In this document: piece after piece, positions 9,045 through 17,412 of the stretch
Position numbering within the stretch: the stretch's first letter is position 1
How the letters are laid out: each line of letters opens with the position of its first letter
DNA from: Pseudomonadota bacterium
GTDB lineage: Bacteria; Myxococcota_A; Polyangia; Polyangiales; Polyangiaceae
DNA: 64,000 nucleotides
Direction: 5' to 3'
NCBI GenBank assembly: GCA_023423895.1
Contig: JAFAER010000077.1
Coordinates: 16,382 to 80,381 of the forward strand
Notes under the pieces: model-generated
Told to the model about the DNA's origin: nothing
Seen by the model: the letters and a program-made list of their open reading frames with translations, nothing else
Database searches by the model: none
Position numbers and translations under genes: made by a program

Positions 9045-9506
9045 TTTCACAGGGAGACAGGGAGACAAGGAGAGATTTTTATTGGGGGTCGATCCGGTCG
9101 GGTGACTCTGCCGACCTGCGGCGTCTCGAGATTTCACAGGGAGGAAGGGAGACACGGAGGATCCAGAGACAAGGAGGACCACGCCCGGCTGCTCGACGGC
9201 GCCGCTCCCGCCGTGGAAGCTTGAGTGCTTATTCGATCGCCTCGCATCGCGCCGTTCGCGGGACGAGCGGAATGCACGTCGGAGGTCCCGACCCTCTCGA
9301 GCGGCGACCTGCGAGCGGCACGCGGCCGGAGCTCTCGACACGATGCGCCGGCAGGCTCGGCACGAGCCCGGCAGAAGAGTCCCTGTCTCTGGATCCTCCG
9401 TGTCTCCCTTCCTCCCTGTGCACTTGGTACGCGCCAGGTCGGAGTGCCCGCCAGACCGAAACAACCCACAAAATACCTCTCTCCCCGTCTCCCTGACTCC
9501 CTGTGA
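9045..9506. repeat. Nested inverted repeats at a convergent gene junction
   Basis: Inner pair: positions 9135-9170 and 9385-9420 are exact reverse complements over 36 bp, with a 214-bp spacer. Outer pair: about 9049-9078 and 9474-9503 are imperfect reverse complements built from the same purine-rich words (TCACAGGGAG, CAGGGAGAC, GGAGAGA). The arms are therefore arranged symmetrically over about 460 bp. No coding potential or transposase is seen inside, and there are no obvious target-site duplications. The symmetry would let either arm form a large hairpin with its mate in transcripts from either flanking gene. Confidence 0.85.
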
Positions 9507-9655
9507 CATCTCTCGAACGGCGACTGAGCGGCACGAGTCGGCGGTCCTCGACTCTCTCCAACGGCGACCGGGTGACGAGCGGCACGACGTCAGCGGTCCC
9601 GACATCTCGAACGGCGACCTGCAACGAGCGGCACGACGTCGGCGCTCCTCGACCG
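9506..9655. repeat. Tandem repeat of about 48 bp, three copies
   Basis: Three successive units begin at the word AACGGCGAC (about 9516, 9559 and 9609) and each contains GAGCGGCACGA followed by GTC(G/A)GCGGTCC or a close variant. A diverged fourth copy lies at about 9293-9328 (TCGAGCGGCGACCTGCGAGC). Copy lengths differ by a few bases and do not keep a reading frame. The repeat lies just downstream of the Cys-rich lipoprotein gene that ends at 9799. Confidence 0.75.
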
Positions 9656-9798
9656 CATGTCATCGCTGGTCAGGACGCCGCACGTGTCACGCGTCTCGCC
9701 GCAATCGGCAAGCGCGGGCTGGTCACGGACTCTTGCGAGGGGTGAACAATGGCGCGAGTGGCGAGGCCGCTTCCGCAGGGGAAGCGCGGCCCGAGAGG

Positions 9799-11118
9799 TC
9801 ACTTCGAGGCTTCGTCGCGGACGCCGATGGCTTGGTCGATGCCGGTCTTCATCGCGGTGGCGGTCGCCGCGGCTTTCTTGAAGGGCTCGTCGAAGCACTT
9901 CACGAGCTGCACCTCCGATGCGGGCGCGGAGCTCTTGCCGCCTGACAGCGCCATCTCTTTGAAGCCGGTGCGCGCGCTCTCGATGACGGCCTGGGCGTTC
10001 AGGACGCGCTTCGGCCCCTTGTCGCCGATCTCCTCGAGCACCTTGAGGAGAGACGGGAACGATTTGTCGACCGCCGTCTTGAGCGCGTCGCTCGATTGGC
10101 GGTCGCTCGCGCCGACGACGGCGTAGCCCACCTGCGGTGTCGAGCACTCGGTGTGATTCAGCACGGCGAGGTCACAGCGCGCGCGGCAGTCGGTGCTGAC
10201 CTCCGGCGGCTTGAAGTCGCCCGCACACTTGGTCTCGGCGAGCTCGACGGTGCAGGAGCCCGCGCAGATGCCGTCACAGATGCCCGGCTTCGCGAGCTTG
10301 CAGTTCCCCGTGCACGTGCCCTTGCATTCACCGGACATCGCCCCGCGGTCGCAGGTCCCGACGCAAACGCCGAGGCACGGCCCATTGACGCTCTTGCCGT
10401 CACAGGTACCCCGGCAGCGTCCGCCACAGGTGCCCTTGATGGCGCCGTCACACGTGCCACTGCAGGCGCCGTCGCATCGAGCGCTGCCTTTGGGCTCACA
10501 GAGGCCGTCGCAGTTGCCGTCGCATCGGCCCGCCTCGTTCTCGCACTCCGCGCGGACCTTCCCAGCCGGCACGGAGGAGTCGCAGATGCTCGCGCACTTC
10601 GTCACGAGCGCGGCGTCCGTCAGGCACACGGGCTGTCGGACGACGAGCTGAGTCTGCGCCTTCGGTCCGAGCTTCGCTCGCGTCTCCTGAACCGCCTTGA
10701 TTGCAGCGGCGCAGGCCTCGTTGCCGCTGCGCCAGTCGCCCTTGTCGCCGAGGTCGTGTGCGATCTGCGCGCAGGCGATCCCGAACTCGGCGTCGAGCTT
10801 GTCCGAGAGTGTTCCGATTTCCGTCGCCGCGAGCGCGGCGGCCTTCAGCTTCTCGGCGGCATCACGCGAGAGGACGTACTCCTTCGCGAAATCGAAGGCA
10901 GCGAGCTCGTCGGCCTTCGACAGGTCGGGGCATCGGTCCGAGACCGCTGCCTTGGCCGTCGGCCCCTCCACCTTCTTGGAGCCGCCGCAAGCCACCACGA
11001 GCAGCCCAGTCGCGAGGAGCATGCCGGCGCGCGAGGCCCACGCGCTCCTGCGCCGGACCTCGAACGCTGTCGCCTGTTCCCCCTCCCCGATCGAGGAAGT
11101 GTTTCGGTTCACGATCAC
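9799..11118 (-). CDS. Cys-rich repeat lipoprotein, second of a coupled paralogous pair
   Basis: I do not recognise a named family. The 439-residue product has a hydrophobic stretch ending in a lipid-attachment cysteine (MLLATGLLVVACGG, C44), an N-terminal domain (CPDLSKADELAAFDFAKEY), a central Cys/Gly core of repeated C-x3-C units (CDGNCDGLC, CSGTCDG, CRGTCDG), and a C-terminal helical region without cysteines. The same layout is found in the upstream gene, so they are tandem duplicates. The GTG start at 11118 overlaps the upstream TGA, indicating translational coupling; it leaves a long 30-residue n-region, and another GTG at 11112 is possible. The core could bind metal or form a disulfide-stapled rod on the outer surface. 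Confidence 0.75.
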   Translation of the reverse strand: MIVNRNTSSIGEGEQATAFEVRRRSAWASRAGMLLATGLLVVACGGSKKVEGPTAKAAVSDRCPDLSKADELAAFDFAKEYVLSRDAAEKLKAAALAATEIGTLSDKLDAEFGIACAQIAHDLGDKGDWRSGNEACAAAIKAVQETRAKLGPKAQTQLVVRQPVCLTDAALVTKCASICDSSVPAGKVRAECENEAGRCDGNCDGLCEPKGSARCDGACSGTCDGAIKGTCGGRCRGTCDGKSVNGPCLGVCVGTCDRGAMSGECKGTCTGNCKLAKPGICDGICAGSCTVELAETKCAGDFKPPEVSTDCRARCDLAVLNHTECSTPQVGYAVVGASDRQSSDALKTAVDKSFPSLLKVLEEIGDKGPKRVLNAQAVIESARTGFKEMALSGGKSSAPASEVQLVKCFDEPFKKAAATATAMKTGIDQAIGVRDEASK

Positions 11119-12443
11119 TCCGGTGAGCCAGTGCCACCCTTGGCGCTGCCGCCGACGCTGGCGCTGGCGCTCGCCTTCACATCGACGGACACGTTGATGT
11201 TCGCCTTCAGACTGCCTGCCGCGCCGAGCGCGCCCTGGAACGTCTCGCCGAGGCAAGCCGTGATCTGGCCCCCGATGAGGCCGGCCTTCGCCGGGTCGCC
11301 GCTCGTCTTCGCGATCGTCTCGACGCTCGCGCTGATGCCCTCGACGACGGCCTGCACGTTGCCAGCGACCTTGACCCCGCGCTCACCGATGCCGACGGCG
11401 ACCTTGAGCACGAGCGGAAGGTTCTTCTCCACTGTGGCCTGGAGCTGGCTCGCGAGCTTCGTGTCGGCGGCGCCGCTGATGGCGAGGCCGACCTGCGCGG
11501 GCGTGCACTCCATGTTCGCCGAGACGTCGGCATCGCAGTGCGCCTTGCAATCCGCGCTCATCTCCGGCGGCTTCACCTCGCCGGTGCACTTGGGCTCCTT
11601 GAATTCGGCGCTGCACTTGCCCGTACACGTGCCCTCACACTTGGCCTGCGCCTTGAGCTGACAGCTACCGCCGCACTTGCCTTTGCACTCGCCCTTGACG
11701 GTGCCGCCTTCACACTTGCCCTCGCAGGTGCCGGTGCACGAGGCGCCGTTCGACGCCTTGCCATCACACTTGCCGTTGCACTTGCCGGAGCACGACCCCT
11801 TCACTTCGGCATCGCAGGAGCCGCTGCACTGGCCATCGCACTTCGCGCCGCCCTGGACATCACAGGTGCCCTCGCAGCTCGCATCACACTTGCCCGACAG
11901 CTTGCCGGGCTCGCACTCCACCTTCGCTTTGCCGCCTTCGAGCTTTGCGTCGCACTTGCCGGCGCAGTCGGCGTACGCGTTCAGGTCGGCGTGGCACTTG
12001 GGCTCCTTGATGGTCAGCGCGACCTTCGCGCCGGCGCCGAGCTTTGCCTTGACCTCGTTCATCCCCTTGATGGCAGCGTCGCAGGCGGCCTTGCCGTCCT
12101 TGAAGTCGCCGGTCTGACCGAGATCCTTCGCGATGTTCCCGCAGGCGAGCTTCAGATCGGCATCGACCTGGTCGGCGAAACCTTTGATCTCGACCGCGGC
12201 GGCAGTGCCGGCCTTGAGCTTCGCTCCGGCGGCGGCGTCGATCTTGAAGTTCTCGGCGAAGTCGAACGCGAGAATCGACTCGACCTTCGTGAGGTCCGGG
12301 CACTTCCCACCCAGCGCGCCCCCCGAAAGGTCGTTCGCTGTGCCCATCGCGCCCTTCGCTGCGGCACAGCTTACGATGACCGGCGCAAGCAGTCCGAGCA
12401 CGAGCGCGGGCCCAACGACCTTACGCATCGAGAAAGAAGCCAT
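11115..12443 (-). CDS. Cys-rich repeat lipoprotein, first of a coupled paralogous pair
   Basis: The 442-residue product has a clear lipoprotein signal (RKVVGPALVLGLLAPVIVSC, C26), a helical N-terminal domain (47-148), a Cys/Gly core from about 150 to 303 made of C-x3-C-x3-C units such as CEGTC, CDGQCSGSC, CSGKCNGKC and CTGTCEGKC, and a Cys-free C-terminal domain (304-442). The core is Lys-rich compared with the downstream paralogue. ATG 12443 is preferred: GAGAGG lies nine bases upstream, whereas ATG 12452 directly abuts it. It is divergent from hisH; the 105-bp region between them must hold both promoters. Function unknown; the regular Cys spacing suggests metal binding or disulfide stacking. 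Confidence 0.8.
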   Translation of the reverse strand: MASFSMRKVVGPALVLGLLAPVIVSCAAAKGAMGTANDLSGGALGGKCPDLTKVESILAFDFAENFKIDAAAGAKLKAGTAAAVEIKGFADQVDADLKLACGNIAKDLGQTGDFKDGKAACDAAIKGMNEVKAKLGAGAKVALTIKEPKCHADLNAYADCAGKCDAKLEGGKAKVECEPGKLSGKCDASCEGTCDVQGGAKCDGQCSGSCDAEVKGSCSGKCNGKCDGKASNGASCTGTCEGKCEGGTVKGECKGKCGGSCQLKAQAKCEGTCTGKCSAEFKEPKCTGEVKPPEMSADCKAHCDADVSANMECTPAQVGLAISGAADTKLASQLQATVEKNLPLVLKVAVGIGERGVKVAGNVQAVVEGISASVETIAKTSGDPAKAGLIGGQITACLGETFQGALGAAGSLKANINVSVDVKASASASVGGSAKGGTGSPE

Positions 12444-12548
12444 GTGCGTCATCCTCTCTGTCCGGCGCGCTCGCGTTCGAGCGTTCCCCGCGCGCCTGGT
12501 TTCCAGACGATACACGGGGTGCGACGCTCGTGCTATGGGGTTCGCCGG

Positions 12549-13202
12549 ATGCGGATCGTCACGCTCGCGACCGGTGTTGGCAACGTTCGGAGCGTGCTTC
12601 GCGCGCTCGATCGGGCCACCTCCGAGATCGGCAAAAAGGAGATCGTCACGTCAGCCGAACCGGACGTCGCGCGCACGGCGGACGTCCTCGTGATGCCTGG
12701 CCAGGGCTCGTTCGGGGCGTTCGCCGCGGCGGTCGACGGCGGGCTCCGCGAGGCGCTACTCGAGAAGGTCCGAGCGGGCACGCCTTACCTCGGCATCTGC
12801 CTCGGATTGCAGATCCTGTTCGAGGAGAGCGAAGAGGAGCCGGGCGCCAAGGGGCTCGGGATCTTCCGGGGCAAGGTGCGGAGACTGGCGCCGGGCACCG
12901 ATCCGGAGCTCGGCCGCGAGCGCGCGCTCCCGCACATCGGTTGGAATCGAGCCGAGGTGGTGGCCGCGAGGCCGGGCTCCATCGTCGCGCCGGGGCATTA
13001 CTACTTCGCGCACACCTTCGCTGCCGCGCCCGACGATCCTTCCGTCGTCCTCACCACCACGAGCTACGGCGACGCGATGTTCGCGAGCGCCGTCCAGAAG
13101 GACCACGTCGTCGGCGTGCAGTTTCACCCCGAGAAAAGTCAGAGCAAGGGCCTCGCGTTCCTCGAGCGCTTCTTCACCGGACTGACGCGGAGCGCAGCCT
13201 GA
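12549..13202 (+). CDS. hisH: Imidazole glycerol phosphate synthase, glutaminase subunit
   Basis: HisH hydrolyses glutamine and channels ammonia to HisF for histidine synthesis. The 217-residue class I amidotransferase has the nucleophile C84 in GICLGLQ and the H193/E195 pair in FHPEKS, plus the PGQGSFG oxyanion strand near 50. Length is typical. ATG 12549 gives the expected N-terminus MRIVTLATGVGN. The canonical start of this fold is D-Y-G-x-G-N; here it reads ATGVGN, a mild deviation. The stop overlaps the hisA start by one base, so hisH and hisA are coupled. HisF is not in the window immediately downstream and must lie elsewhere. Confidence 0.95.
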   Translation: MRIVTLATGVGNVRSVLRALDRATSEIGKKEIVTSAEPDVARTADVLVMPGQGSFGAFAAAVDGGLREALLEKVRAGTPYLGICLGLQILFEESEEEPGAKGLGIFRGKVRRLAPGTDPELGRERALPHIGWNRAEVVAARPGSIVAPGHYYFAHTFAAAPDDPSVVLTTTSYGDAMFASAVQKDHVVGVQFHPEKSQSKGLAFLERFFTGLTRSAA

Positions 13203-13924
13203 TGTTCATCTTCCCGGCCATCGATCTCCTGGGCGGCAAAGCCGTCCGCCTCAAGCAGGGACGCTACGAGGACCCGACGATCTATTCGGACGATCCGCCC
13301 GCCGTCGCGCGGACGTTCCGAGCGCATACCGATCGCCTGCACGTCGTCGATCTCGAGGGAGCAAAGGCCGGCGCGCCCGTGCAAGCCGACATGATCCGGG
13401 CGATCGCGCGCGAAAACGCAGGCGGGCTCCTGCAGGTCGGCGGCGGAGTCCGCACACGCGAGGCGCTCGAGAGCTATCTCGCGCTCGGCGCACGCCGCGT
13501 CGTCCTCGGAACGGCGGCCGTCAAAGATCCCGACCTCGTCCGAACGCTCGCGACTGCACATCCGAACGTCGTCGTCATCGCGGTCGACGCCAAGGACGGC
13601 TTCGTCGCCACCGAGGGATGGACCGAGGTCTCGCGCGTCTCCGCTGCCGACGTCGTTCTCGCGCTCGCCGGCGCGCCCATTGCCGCCGTTCTCTACACGG
13701 ACGTCTCGCGTGACGGCATGGGTTCGGGGCCGAACGTGGCCGCGACCGCCTCGCTCGCCGCACGCTCCCCGTTCCCGGTCATCGCATCCGGCGGTGTCGG
13801 GTCGACGGCACACCTCGAGGCGCTCGCCGCCGTCGCGAACGTCGAGTCCGCGATCGTCGGACGAGCCCTCTACGACGGCTCGCTCACGGTCGACCAAGCC
13901 CTCACCGCCGCCCGAGCGGCCTGA
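13202..13924 (+). CDS. hisA: Phosphoribosylformimino-5-aminoimidazole carboxamide ribotide isomerase
   Basis: HisA performs the Amadori isomerisation of ProFAR to PRFAR in histidine synthesis, producing the substrate of HisH/HisF. The 240-residue beta/alpha barrel has the catalytic Asp in FPAIDLLGG (D8), the second acid in IAVDAKDG (D129), and the phosphate-binding segments VGGGVRT and IASGGVGS. YTDVSRDGM matches HisA better than HisF. Length is usual. It begins at ATG 13202, overlapping the hisH stop by one base. The gene ends 69 bp before the stop of the convergent ALDH-like gene; that gap contains short repeated words (CCAGAGGCCAGA, CCTAAGGCCTAAGG) but no clear terminator. Confidence 0.95.
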   Translation: MFIFPAIDLLGGKAVRLKQGRYEDPTIYSDDPPAVARTFRAHTDRLHVVDLEGAKAGAPVQADMIRAIARENAGGLLQVGGGVRTREALESYLALGARRVVLGTAAVKDPDLVRTLATAHPNVVVIAVDAKDGFVATEGWTEVSRVSAADVVLALAGAPIAAVLYTDVSRDGMGSGPNVAATASLAARSPFPVIASGGVGSTAHLEALAAVANVESAIVGRALYDGSLTVDQALTAARAA

Positions 13925-13993
13925 GCGCCTTCCCCCTCCCGACGCCAGAGGCCAGAAGCGCGACGCCCTAAGGCCTAAGGTCTCGCGCGCCTC

Positions 13994-15019
13994 TCACACC
14001 CCAACGGGGTGCCAGACCGTCTTCGTCTCGAGGAACCGTTCGATCCAGCCGAGCCCCTGCCCTCGACGCTCGTCGAGCCAGGCCTCGGGATCCATCGGGA
14101 CGTGCGTCTTCACGCGCTTCACGTTGTCGGCACCCTCGCTCTCGACGGTCTTGCGGAGATCGGCATCGACGATCCAGGCATCGACGCCGATGACCTCGCG
14201 GTGCTTCGCGAGATGCGGCGAGAGCTCCTTCACGTGCCCGGTGAGAACGTTGATGACGCCGCCGGGCATGTCGCTCGTCGCGACGCACTCGCTCCACACA
14301 ATCGCCGTGCGCGGATCAGCACCGCTCGCGAGCGCGACGCACGTGTTGCCGCCGGTCACGACCGGGAGCACCGTCGAGACGAGACCGAGCAACGACGGCC
14401 GGTCGGGAGCGACGACGCCGATGATCCCCATCGACTCCGGAATGCTGAAGTCGAAGTGCGGTCCGGCGACGGGATTGTGCGATGCGAGCAGGGCGAAGTA
14501 CTTGTCCGCGAAGCCTGCGTAGAACACCGCGCGATCGATCGATGCCTCGACCTCGGCGACCGCGGCGGCCTCGGGGTTGCCCGAGCGCACGAGTGACTGA
14601 ACGAGCTCCGGGCGGCGCGACTCCATCACCTCGGCGAGGCGATAGAGGATCTGCCCGCGATTGAACGCCGTGCGCTTCTCCCATCCACCGAGCGCATTCT
14701 TCGCGGCGAGCACGGCATCACGCACGTCCTTGCGCGATCCGCGCGGGACGTTCACGACGCCCGGATCGGGGTCGAGAGCGCCGACGCCGGACACGTCTTC
14801 CTTCGCGCCCTGCACCTGGAAGTAGCGGCCGGATTCGGAGCGAACGAACGCTCCGCCGACGAACATCTTGTACGCCTTCGCGACGGAGACGCGCGGCTTC
14901 TGGGTGGTCCACGGCTTCGTGAGCGCGCTTTCGCCGGTGCCGCGGAGCACGTCTCCGTTGGAACGAGCGTCGGTCGTGGCCGTCGCCGCCGTCTCGTTCT
15001 TCTTCTTCTCCACCATCAC
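13994..15019 (-). CDS. Truncated, non-catalytic ALDH-like protein (ALDH16 C-terminal-half-like)
   Basis: The 341-residue product aligns with the coenzyme-binding part of aldehyde dehydrogenases but has no catalytic domain. It ends soon after VTGGNTCVALASGA and MPGGVINVLTG, before the position of the catalytic cysteine. The oxyanion asparagine is also lost (APDRPSLLG at 204-212, where active enzymes have PWNFP). The first 50 residues are a charged Thr/Ala-rich linker. It overlaps the full-length ALDH upstream by 4 nt. ALDH16 proteins combine a catalytic ALDH with a second, inactive ALDH-like domain; here the two halves appear as separate coupled genes. A scaffold or regulatory subunit is the likeliest role. 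Confidence 0.8.
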   Translation of the reverse strand: MMVEKKKNETAATATTDARSNGDVLRGTGESALTKPWTTQKPRVSVAKAYKMFVGGAFVRSESGRYFQVQGAKEDVSGVGALDPDPGVVNVPRGSRKDVRDAVLAAKNALGGWEKRTAFNRGQILYRLAEVMESRRPELVQSLVRSGNPEAAAVAEVEASIDRAVFYAGFADKYFALLASHNPVAGPHFDFSIPESMGIIGVVAPDRPSLLGLVSTVLPVVTGGNTCVALASGADPRTAIVWSECVATSDMPGGVINVLTGHVKELSPHLAKHREVIGVDAWIVDADLRKTVESEGADNVKRVKTHVPMDPEAWLDERRGQGLGWIERFLETKTVWHPVGV

Positions 15020-16527
15020 TCCACCTCCAGATACGCAGCGAGGCCCTGGCGTCCGCCCTCACGTCCGAAGCCGCTCTCCTTGTATCCGCCGAACGGCGAG
15101 CTCGGGTCGAACTTGTTGAACGTGTTGCCCCACACGACGCCTGCCTTGAGCTTCGTCGCGAGCTTGAAGATCTTCGCGCCCTTGTCGGTCCAGATGCCCG
15201 CCGAGAGCCCGTACATCGTGTTGTTCGCCTTCTCGATGGCTTCTTCGGGCGTGCGGAAGGTCATGATCGTCAGGACCGGACCGAAGATCTCTTCGCGCGA
15301 GATGCGGCACGACTGGCTCGCCCCGGTGAAGAACGTGGGCGGGAACCAGAACCCCTTCTCGGGCAGCTTCATCGGGGGACTGAAGCGCTCGGCGCCTTCT
15401 TGCTCACCCGACGCGACGAGCTCGCGGATGCGTTCGAGCTGCATCTTCGAGTTGATCGCGCCGACGTCCGTGTTCTTGTCGAGCGGGTCGCCGAGACGCA
15501 GCGTCATCATCCGGTCGCGGAGCTTGCGGACCAGGATGTCGTGCACGCTCTCCTCGACGAGCAGGCGCGAGCCGGCGCAGCAGACGTGTCCCTGGTTGAA
15601 GTAGATGCCGTTGATGATGCCCTCGACCGCCTGATCGAGCGGGGCGTCGGCAAAGACGATGTTGGCCGCTTTCCCGCCGAGCTCGAGGGTGAGGCGCTTC
15701 GTGGTACCCGCGATCGCGCGCTGAATCCGCTTACCGACGTCGGTCGAGCCCGTGAATGCGACCTTGTTCACGTCGGGGTGGTTCGCAACCGCGGCGCCGG
15801 TCTCGCCCGCGCCGGTGACGATGTTGACCACGCCCGGCGGGAGCTCGGCCTCCTCGATGATCTTGGCGAGGAGCAGCGCTGTCAGCGGCGTCGTCTCCGC
15901 CGGCTTCAGGACGACCGTATTTCCGCACGCGAGCGCGGGCGCGATCTTCCACGCCGCCATGAGCAGCGGAAAGTTCCACGGGATGATCTGACCGGCGACG
16001 CCGAGCGGGCGCACCCTCCGCCCGTGGAACGCGTAGTCGAGCTTGTCGGCCCAGCCCGCGTGATAGAAGAAGTGCGCAGCCGCGAGCGGGATGTCGACGT
16101 CGCGCGACTCCTTGATCGGCTTTCCGCCGTCCATCGACTCGACGATCGCGAGCTCGCGAGCCTTCTCCTGGATGGCGCGCGAGATGCGGAAGATGTACTT
16201 GGCGCGGTCAGCCGGACGAAGCTTCGACCAGTACTTCTCGTAGGCCTCACGCGCGGCCTTCACGGCGTCGTCGACGTCTTGCGCGTTCGCCTCGGCGACC
16301 TCGGCGAGCACCTGCTCGGTGCTCGGGCTGATCGTCTGGAAGTACTTTCCGCTGCGCGGGCTGACCCATCGGCCCCCGATGAAGAGGCCGTACTTCGGAT
16401 CGATCTTGACGTGATCCGCCGCCTCGGGTGCGGGGGCGTACTCCCAGGCTCGGCCGAAATCGAGCGCCGTCTTCTCGGCCAACGTGCGCTCGATGTCGGT
16501 GCTGGTCTTCGTCAACGATTGCGCCAT
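15016..16527 (-). CDS. NAD(P)-dependent aldehyde dehydrogenase, catalytic
   Basis: The 503-residue enzyme is a complete ALDH: IPWNFPLLM (N185), the NAD loop FTGSTDVGK (259-266), general base E282 in LELGGK, and nucleophile C316 in GHVCCAGSR. The C-terminal EEIFGPV and PFGGYKESG segments are intact. ALDHs oxidise aldehydes to carboxylic acids; the substrate is not evident. The first 35 residues are an extension upstream of the usual start. Its stop codon overlaps the start of the inactive ALDH-like gene, implying the two proteins are made together. Sixteen bases upstream of its ATG begins a ten-copy heptanucleotide repeat that occupies the promoter/leader region. Confidence 0.95.
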   Translation of the reverse strand: MAQSLTKTSTDIERTLAEKTALDFGRAWEYAPAPEAADHVKIDPKYGLFIGGRWVSPRSGKYFQTISPSTEQVLAEVAEANAQDVDDAVKAAREAYEKYWSKLRPADRAKYIFRISRAIQEKARELAIVESMDGGKPIKESRDVDIPLAAAHFFYHAGWADKLDYAFHGRRVRPLGVAGQIIPWNFPLLMAAWKIAPALACGNTVVLKPAETTPLTALLLAKIIEEAELPPGVVNIVTGAGETGAAVANHPDVNKVAFTGSTDVGKRIQRAIAGTTKRLTLELGGKAANIVFADAPLDQAVEGIINGIYFNQGHVCCAGSRLLVEESVHDILVRKLRDRMMTLRLGDPLDKNTDVGAINSKMQLERIRELVASGEQEGAERFSPPMKLPEKGFWFPPTFFTGASQSCRISREEIFGPVLTIMTFRTPEEAIEKANNTMYGLSAGIWTDKGAKIFKLATKLKAGVVWGNTFNKFDPSSPFGGYKESGFGREGGRQGLAAYLEVE

Positions 16528-16543
16528 GCCGGCGATGGTACAC

Positions 16544-16612
16544 CAGTCCTCAGTCCTCAGTCCTCAGTCCTCAGTCCTCAGTCCTCAGTCCTCAGTCCTC
16601 AGTCCTCAGTCC
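16544..16612. repeat. Heptanucleotide tandem repeat, about 10 copies of CAGTCCT
   Basis: Nearly ten perfect copies of a 7-bp unit (TCCTCAG in register) run for 69 bp. The array lies 17-85 bases upstream of the ALDH start codon and 26 bp beyond the end of the preceding gene, so it fills most of the leader or promoter space of the ALDH pair. The unit is not a multiple of three and has no coding role. Perfect repetition implies recent slippage, so copy number may vary between strains and change promoter or leader spacing. Confidence 0.95.
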
Positions 16613-16638
16613 AGGGCTCGGCCCCGGCCCCCGCCGCC

Positions 16639-17322
16639 TCAGAGCGAGATGACCGCGAACGCCAGCCAGAGGCCAAAGCCGACGGCGGCGATGGCGAGGA
16701 AGAACGCGGACGCCACGATGTAGCCGAGGGGCCAGCCGTCGTCCGCTACGGGGGCAGGCGTTCTGTCGGAGCGAGGGACCGAGCCATCGCGCTGTTCGGA
16801 GATCGTGCGGTACGTGCCCGACGCCGTCGCCGTCGGGGAGGCGGCTCCCCGGCTCGAGACGATCGGTGACGCAGCCACGCCCCCGCGCTGGACGTGTGGA
16901 AGCTGCGGGCCCGTCTGCGTCGGGTTCGCTCTCGCGTCGAAGCTGGGCCAGAGCGGATCGCGCTGGTCCGACGGCGCACGCTTCGGCGCCGTCGGGAGGT
17001 TGTGGCTCGAGGGAGGTCGACGCTCCAGCGGATCGCCCGCAGCGGGCCACTCCACATCCGGCGTCGGAATGAGCGGGATCGTCGGCGCCGGAAGACGGTG
17101 AGCGTCCGGATCGTCGTGCGCTCGATCCGCAGCGGGCGGGCTCGCGCCGGCAGGCCACGCCGCCGGCCGCGGCGTCACGACGAACGGCGACGCGCTGCGG
17201 TGCGAGCTCGGCAGCGGCGGTGGACGTCCAGGGCCAGACGGAGCGGACACGCCACTCGCTCGCGACGGATCGTCACGAACGGACGGTTGCAGCGGCGTGG
17301 GTGGCTTGCTGGCGCGCTTCAT
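16639..17322 (-). CDS. Pro/Ser-rich tail-anchored hypothetical protein
   Basis: Not a recognised family. The 227-residue product is a long, low-complexity Pro/Ser/Ala/Arg-rich chain (about 1-195) ending in one hydrophobic segment (GYIVASAFFLAIAAVGFGLW, about 200-219) with only a few residues after it. That layout suggests a cytoplasmic disordered domain anchored by a C-terminal membrane helix. Either the ATG at 17322 or an adjacent GTG at 17325 could start it; the GGGGG-rich stretch is too close to decide. It lies between deoC and the ALDH pair on the same strand. The hydrophobic tail supports a real gene in spite of the weak composition. Confidence 0.55.
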   Translation of the reverse strand: MKRASKPPTPLQPSVRDDPSRASGVSAPSGPGRPPPLPSSHRSASPFVVTPRPAAWPAGASPPAADRAHDDPDAHRLPAPTIPLIPTPDVEWPAAGDPLERRPPSSHNLPTAPKRAPSDQRDPLWPSFDARANPTQTGPQLPHVQRGGVAASPIVSSRGAASPTATASGTYRTISEQRDGSVPRSDRTPAPVADDGWPLGYIVASAFFLAIAAVGFGLWLAFAVISL

Positions 17323-17412
17323 CACCCCCGCATGTCAGGTTAGCTCGCCGCAACGGCACGGGGCGGGATTTCGACCGACGGCGAGGCGGAGGCACTCGAC
17401 GAAGCGCGCACG

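Noticed and set aside
9045..9506. Insertion sequence or MITE
   Set aside because: No transposase frame, no short target duplications, and the paired arms are nested rather than simple termini.
16544..16612. CRISPR array
   Set aside because: The 7-bp units are directly adjacent with no spacers; the same holds for the arrays at 9506-9655, 24059-24150 and 55450-55515. No cas gene is present.
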